From the NCBI RefSeq assembly GCF_003054445.1, contig NC_042506.1, positions 1,123,501-1,187,500 of the forward strand: a DNA stretch of 64,000 bases, written 5' to 3'. Source of the stretch: Pichia kudriavzevii. Lineage: Eukaryota > Ascomycota > Pichiomycetes > Pichiales > Pichiaceae. Below, piece by piece: positions 11,843 through 22,224 of the stretch; position 1 is the first letter of the stretch; every line of letters begins with the position of its first letter. The position numbers were made by a program, and so were the translations under genes. Under the pieces are notes generated by a model, which saw nothing but the letters and a program-made list of their open reading frames with translations, was not told the origin of the DNA and made no database searches.

Positions 11843-12039
11843 AACTATTGTATAACTTTATGTATAAAATAATCATAATAGGGCCGTTATCTCGTTTGGA
11901 TGCGGTAAAATAAAAAAAATATGTCCCCTCAAGACTGTCCATATGTCTATATCAAAATTTCGAGTTATAGCGCTTCATCAACGTGACCATTTAACATGTC
12001 TTTTCTTTTTACGTGTATCTTCCACAGAAAGCAAACAGT

Positions 12040-13845
12040 ATGCTATCACTTCATCGAAATTCTTTGAAACTGATAGTGAATAACTCAGCTGCGGCAAGTC
12101 ATTACCTAAGGTCTGGAGGTACTAGTTTTTTTAAATATTGCCGTAAGTCTTCTATACCAAAACTCACTATACCTTATAGAAGTACTTGTAGGCATTACAC
12201 TTCTAGAACTGATCAAAACGATTCAAGGTACAAAAAAAATTATGAATATGATAGAACCGAAGACAAGCCAATGTACGGGCATTACATTGGTGGTGTTGTG
12301 GCGTCACTATTCATTGGTGGGTTAATAGTAAGTCCGGGGTTTAGACAAAATACTGTTGATACAATACTAATAGCCGAAAGAGTAGGCGTCGTCACAGTTG
12401 CAATGGTGCGTTGCTTTTCCCTTTATCTATGGACACTAAATGGTAGATACACTTCAGAACAAGAATACTACAGAGCTTTATCTCAAACGCATCAAAAGGC
12501 AGCAGATATCACTCTTGATGCACTTAGGAAAAATGGTGGTATTTACATAAAGTTAGGCCAACATATCAGTGCTATGACTTATTTACTCCCTTCTGAATGG
12601 ACAGAAACAATGACATGTCTACAGGATGAGTGCCCTGAATCTACATTAGAAGAAATAATTGAAATGTTTGAATATGATACAGGCAAAAACTTCAACGATT
12701 TTTTCTCTGATTTTGATACAAAACCTCTTGGTGTTGCATCTCTTGCTCAAGTTCACCGAGCAGTTTTGAGGGACACGGGTGAAGAAGTTGCAGTCAAGCT
12801 TCAGCATCCATCTTTATCAAAATTTGTCCCACTAGATGTCAGATTGACCAAATTTGTTTTTGACATGATGTATAAAGTTTTCCCCGAATATCCTTTAACA
12901 TGGTTGGGTGATGAAATGCAGGACTCCATCTTTGTTGAGCTTGACTTCAGATATGAAGCACTTAATGCGAAAAAAACACAGGAATACTTCAAGGATTATC
13001 TCAAACTCACTGCCCTTCGTGTTCCTGATGTATACACCTCTTTGCCAAGAATTTTGATTATGGAATTCATTTCTGGTGCGAGACTGGATGATCTCAAGTA
13101 TCTTGATGAGCATAAAATTTCAAGAGCTGAAGTCAGTGCTTGCTTAGCTCACATTTTCAATAACATGATTTTCAAGTCCGGATTTGTACATTGTGATCCA
13201 CATCATGGAAATATTGCCATAAGATACTTAAAAAAACCAAAAAATGGACATAATTTTGAAATTATTTTATACGACCATGGATTATATCGTACTATTCCAG
13301 AAACAATGAAGGTTGATTATGCCAAGTTTTGGTTAGCTTTGATTGACAAGAATCAACAAGATATGAAAATTTATGGTAAAAAATTTGCACAAATTGATGA
13401 CTCTCATTTCCCATTGTTTGCTGCAGCAATCACTGGTAGAGATTTTGATCATGCATTAACGGGTGATATCCAAGCTGAAAGGTCGCAGGATGAGATTGAA
13501 AAGATGAAACAGGCAATGATGGACGACGGAATGGTCCTAAATTTGATGTCTCTCCTTGCTACCGTTCCTAGAATTGTGTTATTGATTCTAAAGACTAATG
13601 ATTTGGTGAGGCATCTAGACGAATGTTTGAAGAACCCTTTAGGCCAGGAAAGAACATTTTTCATTATGGCAAACTATTGCGCTTACACTGTTTATCAAGA
13701 TGACATGTTGCAGAACTCCAAATATAATAAGAAATGGAGCATTAACTGGATTCTTGGTTTTTGCACCTCCCTGACAACATACTATAAACACACCCTACAG
13801 TTGTTCTTGTACGACCTTGTTTTCTCTGTCACAAACTTATTTTAG
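12040..13845 (+). CDS. MCP2: Mitochondrial UbiB/ABC1-family atypical kinase, Mcp2/Cqd2-like
   Basis: Encodes 601 residues from the ATG at 12040; an in-frame GTG upstream was rejected. The Ser/Arg-rich, acid-poor N-terminus looks like a mitochondrial presequence. It is followed by one membrane segment (about residues 85-105). The UbiB domain shows the signature elements: KLGQ (about 171), an Ala-rich loop GVASLAQVHRA, the lysine in VAVKLQHP, HCDPHHGN (about 384) and DHG (about 412) in place of DFG. Yeast Mcp2 (Cqd2, YLR253W) sits in the mitochondrial inner membrane and affects coenzyme Q distribution and lipid homeostasis. In S. cerevisiae MCP2 also lies near HAP1, which supports the assignment over Cqd1 or Coq8. 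Confidence 0.88.
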   Translation: MLSLHRNSLKLIVNNSAAASHYLRSGGTSFFKYCRKSSIPKLTIPYRSTCRHYTSRTDQNDSRYKKNYEYDRTEDKPMYGHYIGGVVASLFIGGLIVSPGFRQNTVDTILIAERVGVVTVAMVRCFSLYLWTLNGRYTSEQEYYRALSQTHQKAADITLDALRKNGGIYIKLGQHISAMTYLLPSEWTETMTCLQDECPESTLEEIIEMFEYDTGKNFNDFFSDFDTKPLGVASLAQVHRAVLRDTGEEVAVKLQHPSLSKFVPLDVRLTKFVFDMMYKVFPEYPLTWLGDEMQDSIFVELDFRYEALNAKKTQEYFKDYLKLTALRVPDVYTSLPRILIMEFISGARLDDLKYLDEHKISRAEVSACLAHIFNNMIFKSGFVHCDPHHGNIAIRYLKKPKNGHNFEIILYDHGLYRTIPETMKVDYAKFWLALIDKNQQDMKIYGKKFAQIDDSHFPLFAAAITGRDFDHALTGDIQAERSQDEIEKMKQAMMDDGMVLNLMSLLATVPRIVLLILKTNDLVRHLDECLKNPLGQERTFFIMANYCAYTVYQDDMLQNSKYNKKWSINWILGFCTSLTTYYKHTLQLFLYDLVFSVTNLF

Positions 13846-14066
13846 CAATCTATTCCTTACTGTGTAATTAAATTCTGTTTATCTTTCGAATGTATGTAAT
13901 ACTACAATTAGAGAACCAAGTCAACATGTTCGCCGCGCCGCTAAAAAAATCAAGTGCTGACATGAAAATCAGTTAAGCTTGTTTCAACATTATGGTGTAA
14001 AATACGCTATAGGACTTGCGTCGAAGAGGTAACCTCAAGCCAATATTGAGATTGCCTTTATTCAAC

Positions 14067-17000
14067 ATGCATAAAAACAACTCTTCTGCTGGAGGGAAGT
14101 TTTCGAATGTTAATTTCTTCCAATCGAATAGTCAACCCGCAAGCACGCCAAGTCCAATTAGCAATTACAGAAATGGGAAAAACATCAGAAAAGGCTATAA
14201 TACTTCAGATCAAGGCAATACCCCTAACCGTCATACAAATTCTTCTGGCCCACTTGGTAACCATCCTAACAAATCAAGCACATGGAGACAACAAGAACAT
14301 ACTGATCAACGAAATAGAGGTAATAGTAAAAGAACCAATAGCAGCGACACTGATCGCAAGATACAACGCAATAATACCGGAAGATCGAGCAGGAACAAAG
14401 CCCAACAAAGTTACCAAAAAAAGCAACCGAATTCTCAAAAGAAGCAATTGCAAGGCGGTGTGGATACATCTATTCCTAAGGCGTCCGTATGTGCTTCAGT
14501 TAAGTCATCCGAAAACACATTTCAATTGAACCACTTTGGCAATAAAAGCGATACTTTTGAGGTTAAATATTTTGGAAATTTATTTAAGGCTCCGGAGACC
14601 CTAGGCTTTCAGAAAATCCAACATCGGCCACAAAGGACACCAAAATACATGTTAAAAGAAAATGTCCTATTTGATATGAGCAGCTATGAAATAAATAAAT
14701 GGGATCTAGAAAACCAAAAAATATTAAACAGGAGGGAGCTTGAATATTCAGGTGATCCACAGCTATTGTTTGAAGAATTTGTTGAACGCCGAAGTAAGGA
14801 GAGGGAAATGATGGAAAAGTTTAATTTGGTGGATAAAGAAAATGCAAAAAAATCACTAGATGATGCAATTGTTTTCAGAGGCAGCTGTGAAGATATGTGT
14901 CCTACATATGAGCGTGTTGAAAGGGTTTACAAAAATCAAGTATCAAAATGGGAGAAAGATCCTGCAACAGGACAAATTTCTAGGAATTTAGCAATCAAAA
15001 CTTTTATGAGGCCATCTGGACAGGCTCCTCCGTTGCCTTCAGATGTTAGAACTCCTATGGTGTTACAAAAAACATTGAATTATATTATAGAAAATTTACT
15101 TCCAAGGCTACCAGAGTCTCAGTCTTTTATATGGGACCGAACTAGATCAATAAGGCAAGATTTCACATTTCAGAACAATTATTCCGGTATCGAATCAATC
15201 GATTGCCACGAAAAGATTTGTAGAATTCATATTCTTTCCCTACATGTGATGGCAGGTGTCAATGATCCGGATTATCAGCAACAACAAGAAGTGGAACAAT
15301 TTAATAACTCCCTGCAAACATTAACACATATGTACCAAGCCGTTCGGTCTCGAGGCGGGTATTGCCCAAATGAACCGGAGTTCAGAGCTTATGAAATAAT
15401 GTCAAAAATTAGAGACTCAGAACTTGATAGATACCTGCAGACCCTCCCACAATACATACAAAATAACAAGATCGTTCAGCAGGCAATTAAACTCAAATCA
15501 TTGATAGTCGAAGGAATGAATACATTCAATTGTTACACTGAATTTTTTAGGTCTGTGTTAGATAGAAATAAAACACCGTTTCTTTTAGCATCTATTTCCG
15601 AAATTCATTTCAACGAGATTAGATACAACGCATTCAGGTGCATTAGTCGTGCATATCATTCAAAGACGAAACTCCTTCCTACAGTTGAGAACTTGGTCTC
15701 TTGGCTAGGTTACAACGATGTTGAACAACTATCAATGACCTGTAAACTTTATGGGCTGTCTTTTATTAATGACCAGGATACGAATGCGATTCGAGTTGAC
15801 ATAACAGCTTTGAAAGCAAGTTTCAAACCTTCTCAACCGCAAGCCTATACAAATCGGATTAGCGATATGATCAACGGTCAATCGATGTCCCAAATTGTCA
15901 ACAGTGGTATGCCCAACAAATCTTTGAATCTCAAAACTTCATTAACTACCGAACAGGTTGCGAGAGAGAGTTTCAAAGGAAGCAAAGTAAATACTGAAAA
16001 GACGGATCTGATATTTAAAGGATTTAAATTAGCAAGACTATTAGAACCATCAGTGGAATCTGGATTTCAATCTTTCGGCGTTCCAGCAACGTCTTTTTCT
16101 ACCAATAATAATGAGCTGATCCCTGCCAATGCAAACTTTGTTGGCTTTCAGAATGGTCAATGTCACAACTTGTCATCATTCTCGAGCGCTAATCCTTCTA
16201 TTAAATTGCCCATACAAAATTCAAGAAACCCAAAAAATAACTTCGAAGAGGCTCCTCATCTTCATACTCCGACATTTAACTTTGGTGCTGCAGTTACACT
16301 TCCTACTGACCTTAATGTGAAATCGATTCCTTCAACATTTAAGAATGAAAAGTCCGATATAACAAACCCCCCTGTTTTGTCACCTAAAAAAGTTGATATT
16401 GTGACTCCTGTTGAAACGTCATTTCCGGTTTCTCAAAATCCTCCAAAGAGAAAATTGATTGACAATCCTGATTTCAAGTCACAGGCAATCAGGATAGTAA
16501 ATGATATTTCAACGCAAGTTGTGGTCAAAATAAGCAACAAATTAATCAAAGAACAAGTAGAGAAGGAGTTTTCATCTAGAAAGAAATTAAAAAAAAGTAT
16601 TCTGGTAGCTAACCTTTCAAATGAATTGTTTTCTGCTTTTATGAAAGAACAACTATACTTAGCTGCTCTAGAAGGTCGTGCTATAGCAACATATAACCGC
16701 AATCTAAAAACAAGGATTTTATCCAGTATTATCATAAAAGCTCGAAATGCACTGATCAGAAAGGAATTGGCACAGGCTAAATTGAATGAAGTTGAAAAAT
16801 TCTCTAGTGATGTTGTAAAACCAGTAGTTTTTCCAAAAAATATTCGAAAGTCAATAAGACCTACAAACTTACTAGATTTTAATTTTCAAATGAAAATTTT
16901 CAAGATTGATTTGAAAAATATGCTTGAAAAATTGGAGCCGATTGGCGATCTCAGTACTGCTGTAATTTTGAGAGAAAGAAGATCTCAAACTTCCAAATGG

Positions 17001-17975
17001 CTTCTATCCCAGCTGGGGTTACTTCACAAAAGTAAGGTGGAAGTCAAAAACGACTCAAACTACAAGCTCACGGTGGAACTCTTACCTGAAAATTTTATTC
17101 CTGAAGAATATTTTAAGGGATTATCTAGTATTTTGATCCAAGTGGGTACTTTGGAGGGTCTGGATAATTCAGACAAAGACACTTTAATTAAATGTTTGAA
17201 AAGAGATGCAAAAGTGCTAGCAAAATTGCAAAAATATCTTACCGATTTCTCAGGCAAACCACAGTTTTCCTTTGTAATTGTTTATTCTGATGCATATGGA
17301 TATGATCTGCCATTCAGCGCTATAAAAAGCTTATTGATGCTTGACAATTTGACTTCTTCAGGGATAACTATAGGGTTTTATAAACTCAATTCGTTATCAA
17401 TACTACAAAAAAACAGCAATCTATCCATAATGAAAAAACTAGGAGACGATTTTGGAAAGGTATTAGAACAAGTTTGGGCAAAAATGTGTCTTAAGTCGAA
17501 AATGTTAGAATCGCAGTCTAATAACAGTATAAATTATGTCAGTGGTATGAACATAACTAGTGGTTCCATGTCAGACGCTACATCAAAAGATGATAATTCT
17601 GCTATGGCCCAAAAATCATCTGGCACTGTCAAAAGAAAACTTGGTTACTTACACCAAACCTATGCTGATACAAAATCGAAAAGGAGAAGCTATAGACGCA
17701 CACACCCATTGCTAAATGCTTCAATTTCAAATTCATTTAGATGTCACTTGCGTAGTACTGCTTCTGTGGCAAGCGAAACACACTCTAAGAATACGAATAG
17801 CTCTGTGTTGTCTAGTTATAATAACAGCCTTATGGAGATTTTGAACGAAAGTTTGCGTGACACTTCTAATGCGATCCACACTGAAGCAGAGATTGCTGAG
17901 AACAAAAAAAGACTACAAAGAGTCCAGGAACTGTCTGAACTCGACGTGCTTGCTGAAAATGTATTAAATAGTTGA
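14067..17975 (+). CDS. SAC3: Nuclear mRNA export factor Sac3 (TREX-2 scaffold)
   Basis: Encodes 1302 residues, almost the length of S. cerevisiae Sac3 (1301). Sac3 scaffolds TREX-2 with Thp1, Sus1, Cdc31 and Sem1 at the nuclear pore basket and couples transcription to mRNA export. The N-terminus is Asn/Ser/Lys-rich (Mex67-binding region). The SAC3/GANP domain begins near residue 272 with GSCEDMCP and runs to about 620. The lysine-rich helix after the PKRK segment (about 790-900) fits the Cdc31/Sus1-binding region. The start is the ATG at 14067; the frame is open back to a TTG at 14016. A two-codon upstream ORF (ATG GTG TAA, 13992-14000) lies in the probable leader. Confidence 0.93.
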   Translation: MHKNNSSAGGKFSNVNFFQSNSQPASTPSPISNYRNGKNIRKGYNTSDQGNTPNRHTNSSGPLGNHPNKSSTWRQQEHTDQRNRGNSKRTNSSDTDRKIQRNNTGRSSRNKAQQSYQKKQPNSQKKQLQGGVDTSIPKASVCASVKSSENTFQLNHFGNKSDTFEVKYFGNLFKAPETLGFQKIQHRPQRTPKYMLKENVLFDMSSYEINKWDLENQKILNRRELEYSGDPQLLFEEFVERRSKEREMMEKFNLVDKENAKKSLDDAIVFRGSCEDMCPTYERVERVYKNQVSKWEKDPATGQISRNLAIKTFMRPSGQAPPLPSDVRTPMVLQKTLNYIIENLLPRLPESQSFIWDRTRSIRQDFTFQNNYSGIESIDCHEKICRIHILSLHVMAGVNDPDYQQQQEVEQFNNSLQTLTHMYQAVRSRGGYCPNEPEFRAYEIMSKIRDSELDRYLQTLPQYIQNNKIVQQAIKLKSLIVEGMNTFNCYTEFFRSVLDRNKTPFLLASISEIHFNEIRYNAFRCISRAYHSKTKLLPTVENLVSWLGYNDVEQLSMTCKLYGLSFINDQDTNAIRVDITALKASFKPSQPQAYTNRISDMINGQSMSQIVNSGMPNKSLNLKTSLTTEQVARESFKGSKVNTEKTDLIFKGFKLARLLEPSVESGFQSFGVPATSFSTNNNELIPANANFVGFQNGQCHNLSSFSSANPSIKLPIQNSRNPKNNFEEAPHLHTPTFNFGAAVTLPTDLNVKSIPSTFKNEKSDITNPPVLSPKKVDIVTPVETSFPVSQNPPKRKLIDNPDFKSQAIRIVNDISTQVVVKISNKLIKEQVEKEFSSRKKLKKSILVANLSNELFSAFMKEQLYLAALEGRAIATYNRNLKTRILSSIIIKARNALIRKELAQAKLNEVEKFSSDVVKPVVFPKNIRKSIRPTNLLDFNFQMKIFKIDLKNMLEKLEPIGDLSTAVILRERRSQTSKWLLSQLGLLHKSKVEVKNDSNYKLTVELLPENFIPEEYFKGLSSILIQVGTLEGLDNSDKDTLIKCLKRDAKVLAKLQKYLTDFSGKPQFSFVIVYSDAYGYDLPFSAIKSLLMLDNLTSSGITIGFYKLNSLSILQKNSNLSIMKKLGDDFGKVLEQVWAKMCLKSKMLESQSNNSINYVSGMNITSGSMSDATSKDDNSAMAQKSSGTVKRKLGYLHQTYADTKSKRRSYRRTHPLLNASISNSFRCHLRSTASVASETHSKNTNSSVLSSYNNSLMEILNESLRDTSNAIHTEAEIAENKKRLQRVQELSELDVLAENVLNS

Positions 17976-18085
17976 AATATGTAATCTATATGTACTATTA
18001 AAATAAAAATACTTGATGCGTTTGTCTATGTAGGACTTAGGTATAGATACGGTTTTGAAAATAACTTTTTTTTTAAGGTTATAAT

Positions 18086-20818
18086 TCAATCGGAGATAAA
18101 TGAGTTAAATTGGATATAATTCAAAGATAAATTTTCATGGACACTTTTTTCGACAGATGCCGAATCAAACTTAGATGACAGTTTCGTCAATGCTTTTTCT
18201 AAAGATGATGTTTCCACTTTATTATGATCATACGCCTTGCTGTTATATTTCTTCAGAAGAGTAACCAATAACATTAAGTCAATAGATAGTTGGTATTGAG
18301 CATCTTTGGTAAAGTCAGAGGACAAGTTTTCAAGTATTTTTTTCTGAAGCTTTGTTATGAGTGCTGATTGGATGTCTAGAACAAAAGAAGGTCTTACATT
18401 GAATGAGTAAAGCTTTGATTTCAGTGTGTTGATGTAGTTTATACTACTTAACAGAAAAGGTGAAGCGGGAACAATGTCATTGGTTGAGGTTTTAGACAAA
18501 ACGTTTTGTGATCTAACATTTATATCGGCCATGCCCAAATTGATGATCTTGGAAATGTTGGCGAAAGGCTCCTTCATATAATCCACAAAAATCTGTGATT
18601 CCAAACTATCAGATATCTTATAGATTTCAAGATCCTTTTTAGTGGTCAATTTCGTTTTGAAATTCATGTCAAAAGATTTTAAAATGAGTGGTAAGACTTT
18701 AGTTGTGATATGTCGAATATTATAGATACTAACAAGATAATAGTAATCAAATCTATTTGGATCCGAGTCACAAAGCTTGTCGATATTTTGAGCAATGTTT
18801 TTAAGTAATAGCTCGACTGATTGCAAAAGATGATGTTGAATCAATTCAACTATCGTTTGGTCCCTCCCATCATGCAACTCATGAATCTTTGCAACAAAAG
18901 TTTGGTAAAAGTTCAAACTGAATGTTGTAATCCTAGTGGAACCTTCTACTGATTCGTTCGGTTCCATATTGTCTATGTAGACGGCAGATTGGATATCATG
19001 CTTCATTGCCGCAATGCATCCTTCAATAATGTTTTTATTTATACCAGTCAAGGTGATTTCAACGATAGAGTTTACTTCTGGTGTGTTTAGAATAAACTTC
19101 TGATTTTTTATACTCACAAGTTTATTGGAAAGAGTTTTAAAGAATTTCACACAATAGCAAATGGTGGTAATAGAGTTGGAATTAGGTGTTACAAACCCAT
19201 ATGTACTAACATCGTCTATGTTACGCAAGCCAGGTTTGGGGAACACCGCACTGTGTCCATCTTTCTCACTGATTAATAGAGCTTTATTAAGATCATCTGT
19301 AGTACTTTCAAATAGAAATGTTAATCTATCACAAATTTTCTTCATCATGGACTTAAAGAACTGTTTCATTTCGGCGATGCTCTTTTCATCTATCTTTCGT
19401 GATACTTGTCTTGCTTTTTCACTAAGAAGCTTAACAAAATCGTGGGCTAAAAACTCAACCATGCTTTCAAATTTTATAATCTTATTACCAATAACTCCCT
19501 CAGTGACAGTTTCCACATATAACTGGAAAAACTCCCATAAGCTGATAACCATGCGAGAATCCAGCCTTTCATATAGTGAGTCGATTTGCTCATTATCATA
19601 TGAAGGTGATGCCAATTGTGAGAATAGTTTAAATGCATTTACACTTAGATTAATGTTTCCATTTTCACTACCAGAAGCTTTCAAAACTGCATTTCTTGTA
19701 TTATTCAAGTCTTGGTAATCAATGCGTACAAGCCCTTTGTCTAAGTCTTTGATAATGTTTTCATATTGCGATTTAACAAAAGTCTTCATTGGAGTACTGG
19801 CTGGATCTAGTTCTACTATTCTTTTGAGCAAAACAACAAAATTCCTTTTTTTAGAATTCAGTTGTAATTTGAAGTTGCTATTTATTAAATCAATTCTAGT
19901 GTTGGTTAGATCATCAATCATGGATTGCTTGTATTGCTCTATGACAGTCTTGACGTTAGACCATATTTTGTCAAAGAAAGGATTAACGTTCTTTTCTGAC
20001 TTGATTTTCTGGAAAAAAAGAAAACCTAACTCATACTCTTTCAAGACAGAGTCAAAGTCATCCTCATCGACATACCTTTTCAGTTTTTTAGGCAAGTCGA
20101 TAAAAGACCTGTTTTCTTTGATGAATGATACAGTATTTGTAAGATCCTTTTCTTTAGATAGTAGCAGCAAAATAGGATTTAGCATTTGATTTGCGGAATT
20201 GCTTGAAGATGACAAAGCGTCATTTAAGTCTGAAATCTCAGCATTCAAGTTAGAAGTTGAAAAATGGTTGAAAACTTTGTCCAATGAATTTTTGGTGTTC
20301 AATGTTCTTTCAAAATTATTTGTTATCAGTTGTTGAAGTAGAGGTTTCTTAGACTCGATATCATTTTCTAGATTCTTAATACCAAAAAGTAACTCTTTTA
20401 GAGATTTATCGCTGTGAACAACGCTCAAAAACAATCTAGGGTTGAATAGTTTCGAGTCCACCATAAATTTTCCAATCTGTGGATCTCTTGTGTCATCGAG
20501 AATATCCTTATCAATTAGTTCATCTAATATGTTTGATTTAAATCCTAATGGGTCTACGTATGATCCTTTACCTACACTTGATGTGTTATTTTTAGCACTT
20601 GAGGTTTTCATTTTCTCATCTGACTCAGTGGAGTTATCACCTAGCAAGTTGTTGACAATTTCCTTCGGAATTTCTGCTAAATTTTCGTTTGAAATATCAA
20701 TCTTGAAAGTGCTCGGAATTGTATCCTTGTCAAACTGTTTTGGCGATAATGTTTTCAATTGATAAAAATCCATTAACAGGGCTCTATCTTCTGCCCTCTC
20801 CGGGTTCATTGTCCTCAT
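18086..20818 (-). CDS. SEC5: Exocyst subunit Sec5
   Basis: Encodes 910 residues (S. cerevisiae Sec5 is 971). Sec5 is one of eight exocyst subunits that tether secretory vesicles to the plasma membrane at sites of growth. The start of the protein has the family pattern ALLMDFYQLKTLSPKQF. A Sec5 N-terminal signature follows (DPLG, then KLFNPRLFLSVVHSDKSLKELL, then a helical ESKKPLLQQLITNNFERTL stretch). The rest is helical, as expected for a rod-shaped CATCHR protein. Two ATGs (20818 and 20809) could start it. It converges with SAC3 (110 bases apart), a pair also linked in S. cerevisiae. Confidence 0.88.
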   Translation of the reverse strand: MRTMNPERAEDRALLMDFYQLKTLSPKQFDKDTIPSTFKIDISNENLAEIPKEIVNNLLGDNSTESDEKMKTSSAKNNTSSVGKGSYVDPLGFKSNILDELIDKDILDDTRDPQIGKFMVDSKLFNPRLFLSVVHSDKSLKELLFGIKNLENDIESKKPLLQQLITNNFERTLNTKNSLDKVFNHFSTSNLNAEISDLNDALSSSSNSANQMLNPILLLLSKEKDLTNTVSFIKENRSFIDLPKKLKRYVDEDDFDSVLKEYELGFLFFQKIKSEKNVNPFFDKIWSNVKTVIEQYKQSMIDDLTNTRIDLINSNFKLQLNSKKRNFVVLLKRIVELDPASTPMKTFVKSQYENIIKDLDKGLVRIDYQDLNNTRNAVLKASGSENGNINLSVNAFKLFSQLASPSYDNEQIDSLYERLDSRMVISLWEFFQLYVETVTEGVIGNKIIKFESMVEFLAHDFVKLLSEKARQVSRKIDEKSIAEMKQFFKSMMKKICDRLTFLFESTTDDLNKALLISEKDGHSAVFPKPGLRNIDDVSTYGFVTPNSNSITTICYCVKFFKTLSNKLVSIKNQKFILNTPEVNSIVEITLTGINKNIIEGCIAAMKHDIQSAVYIDNMEPNESVEGSTRITTFSLNFYQTFVAKIHELHDGRDQTIVELIQHHLLQSVELLLKNIAQNIDKLCDSDPNRFDYYYLVSIYNIRHITTKVLPLILKSFDMNFKTKLTTKKDLEIYKISDSLESQIFVDYMKEPFANISKIINLGMADINVRSQNVLSKTSTNDIVPASPFLLSSINYINTLKSKLYSFNVRPSFVLDIQSALITKLQKKILENLSSDFTKDAQYQLSIDLMLLVTLLKKYNSKAYDHNKVETSSLEKALTKLSSKFDSASVEKSVHENLSLNYIQFNSFISD

Positions 20819-21353
20819 TGCAATATTCTAGCTTATTTGATCGAAGCTTTCTTGCAAAAATATGCTACACCAAAGTGATTGTTGTATCTTGGCTTGTTGT
20901 TTTCCCTCCTCATACATTTTAGATTACTCTCAACAACCAAATCGCTAACAATAAAAATTAGTTGAGCACAACATGTGGAATTGTCGCAGATCAGTAAATA
21001 AGTGTAAAGGAGATCTTTGTTTTTGAAAAAACGTCCCATGATTGATTGAAAACTAACATTCAACAACTTCCCCACTGAGATTGTCAGCATCCAAAGCTAT
21101 ACAGGAAAACATCTTTTAGAAAAGCCTTTAGTCATATGATTTTTTTTTTCTCTTGAATTTTTAAGTAGATATTATTATTTTTATAATTTTCCAACACTAA
21201 TTATCAAACGAAATACATTTTTTGTATGACTATCAATTTAGCATCACGTTAATAAGTACGCAATTAATAAGATACAAAGAATTGTGGATTTCCATTACCA
21301 CGCCGACCAAGCTCGATTCATTACACACCACACTAATTATATTACATCATTAC
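20819..21353. promoter_or_regulatory. Intergenic region between KXD1 and SEC5
   Basis: 535 AT-rich bases upstream of SEC5 and downstream of KXD1, both on the minus strand. An 85-codon ATG frame at 20833-21090 has no recognisable features and lies in the SEC5 leader. T-runs occur near 21140-21150. I see nothing else. Confidence 0.4.
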
Positions 21354-21968
21354 TTACAAAAACAAGCCTTCTTCGTCTTCTGTAAGATTTTCAAGTACTT
21401 TCGAACGGCCTTTGGAATATTCAACTGGGTATATTTCCTTTACATGTCTAGTAAGCCTCTTGGTGATTTTCGTCGCTTCCTGAAGATTGCGATCAATCTG
21501 GGGTATTATTACTTCCTTGAGTCGTCTGTATTTGACGATATGCTCTTCTAGGGCTTCTTGTAGCCTCTCGATCTTCCTCAAGACGTCATTAGTAGTGCTA
21601 TTCAGATTTCCAGCCATTTTAGATTGAATTACCAGGGCCTTGTCGTATTCAATAGAGTTTAATGCGCCATTTAAACTTTGTAGTACAAAATCAACTGTAT
21701 TAAAACGTGAATCATTAGGCACTAATGACGGTTTTTCATTATCAATCGTGGCGGTTTCGGTTGTGTCATATGAGTTACTCCATATTGGGCTGATTTGGAT
21801 TTCCTCTCCTAGCTCTTCTAAATTTTCGATCATGCCATCATCACCGGGGATATACTCTGTACTTGTGCCTTCACTACTTTCTTCTAGCGCCATCAGTCCC
21901 AAATTCCCACTGTGTTTATCACTACTCTGGTGATTTGGCCTTACAGTATTCTTACCATCCAATTCCAT
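21354..21968 (-). CDS. KXD1: BLOC-1 subunit Kxd1 (KxDL family)
   Basis: Encodes 204 residues (yeast Kxd1 is 218). Kxd1 is a subunit of yeast BLOC-1, an endosomal complex that helps recruit a Rab5 GTPase-activating protein. The first ~90 residues are acidic and disordered. The C-terminal half (about 95-195) is predicted coiled coil containing the KxDL-type helix SIEYDKALVIQSKMAG. It ends in the characteristic IYPVEYSKGRSKVLE, which resembles the end of S. cerevisiae Kxd1 as I remember it. It is divergent from APL5, another endosome/vacuole trafficking gene, 256 bases away. Confidence 0.8.
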   Translation of the reverse strand: MELDGKNTVRPNHQSSDKHSGNLGLMALEESSEGTSTEYIPGDDGMIENLEELGEEIQISPIWSNSYDTTETATIDNEKPSLVPNDSRFNTVDFVLQSLNGALNSIEYDKALVIQSKMAGNLNSTTNDVLRKIERLQEALEEHIVKYRRLKEVIIPQIDRNLQEATKITKRLTRHVKEIYPVEYSKGRSKVLENLTEDEEGLFL

Positions 21969-22224
21969 ACTCGTTTCATGCGCTCCTTATTAATGATGGC
22001 TGCTGAATTCATTGCATGTGGTAGAGCTTGGCTTACAGTTCCTGAAATTCCAAAACTTTGTCCCACTAAATTATACGAAAGATGCTCAGCAAATTTCCCA
22101 GTTTCGCTAGAATCAAGAACAATTGTTCAAATGCCACCCCAACGGGAATACAGCTCGTTTTTCCTCTGGGTGATTTTACAGGGATCCATCGTTGCACTTT
22201 TAGTTCATCGGTTTTGTTTTGAGA

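Noticed and set aside
14107-14529. 140-codon frame inside SAC3
   Set aside because: An alternative frame of the Asn/Ser-rich SAC3 N-terminus.
19161-19718. 185-codon frame antisense to SEC5
   Set aside because: A shadow frame within a well supported gene.
20833-21090. 85-codon minus-strand ATG frame upstream of SEC5
   Set aside because: It lies in the probable SEC5 leader, with no family resemblance or splice signals joining it to SEC5.
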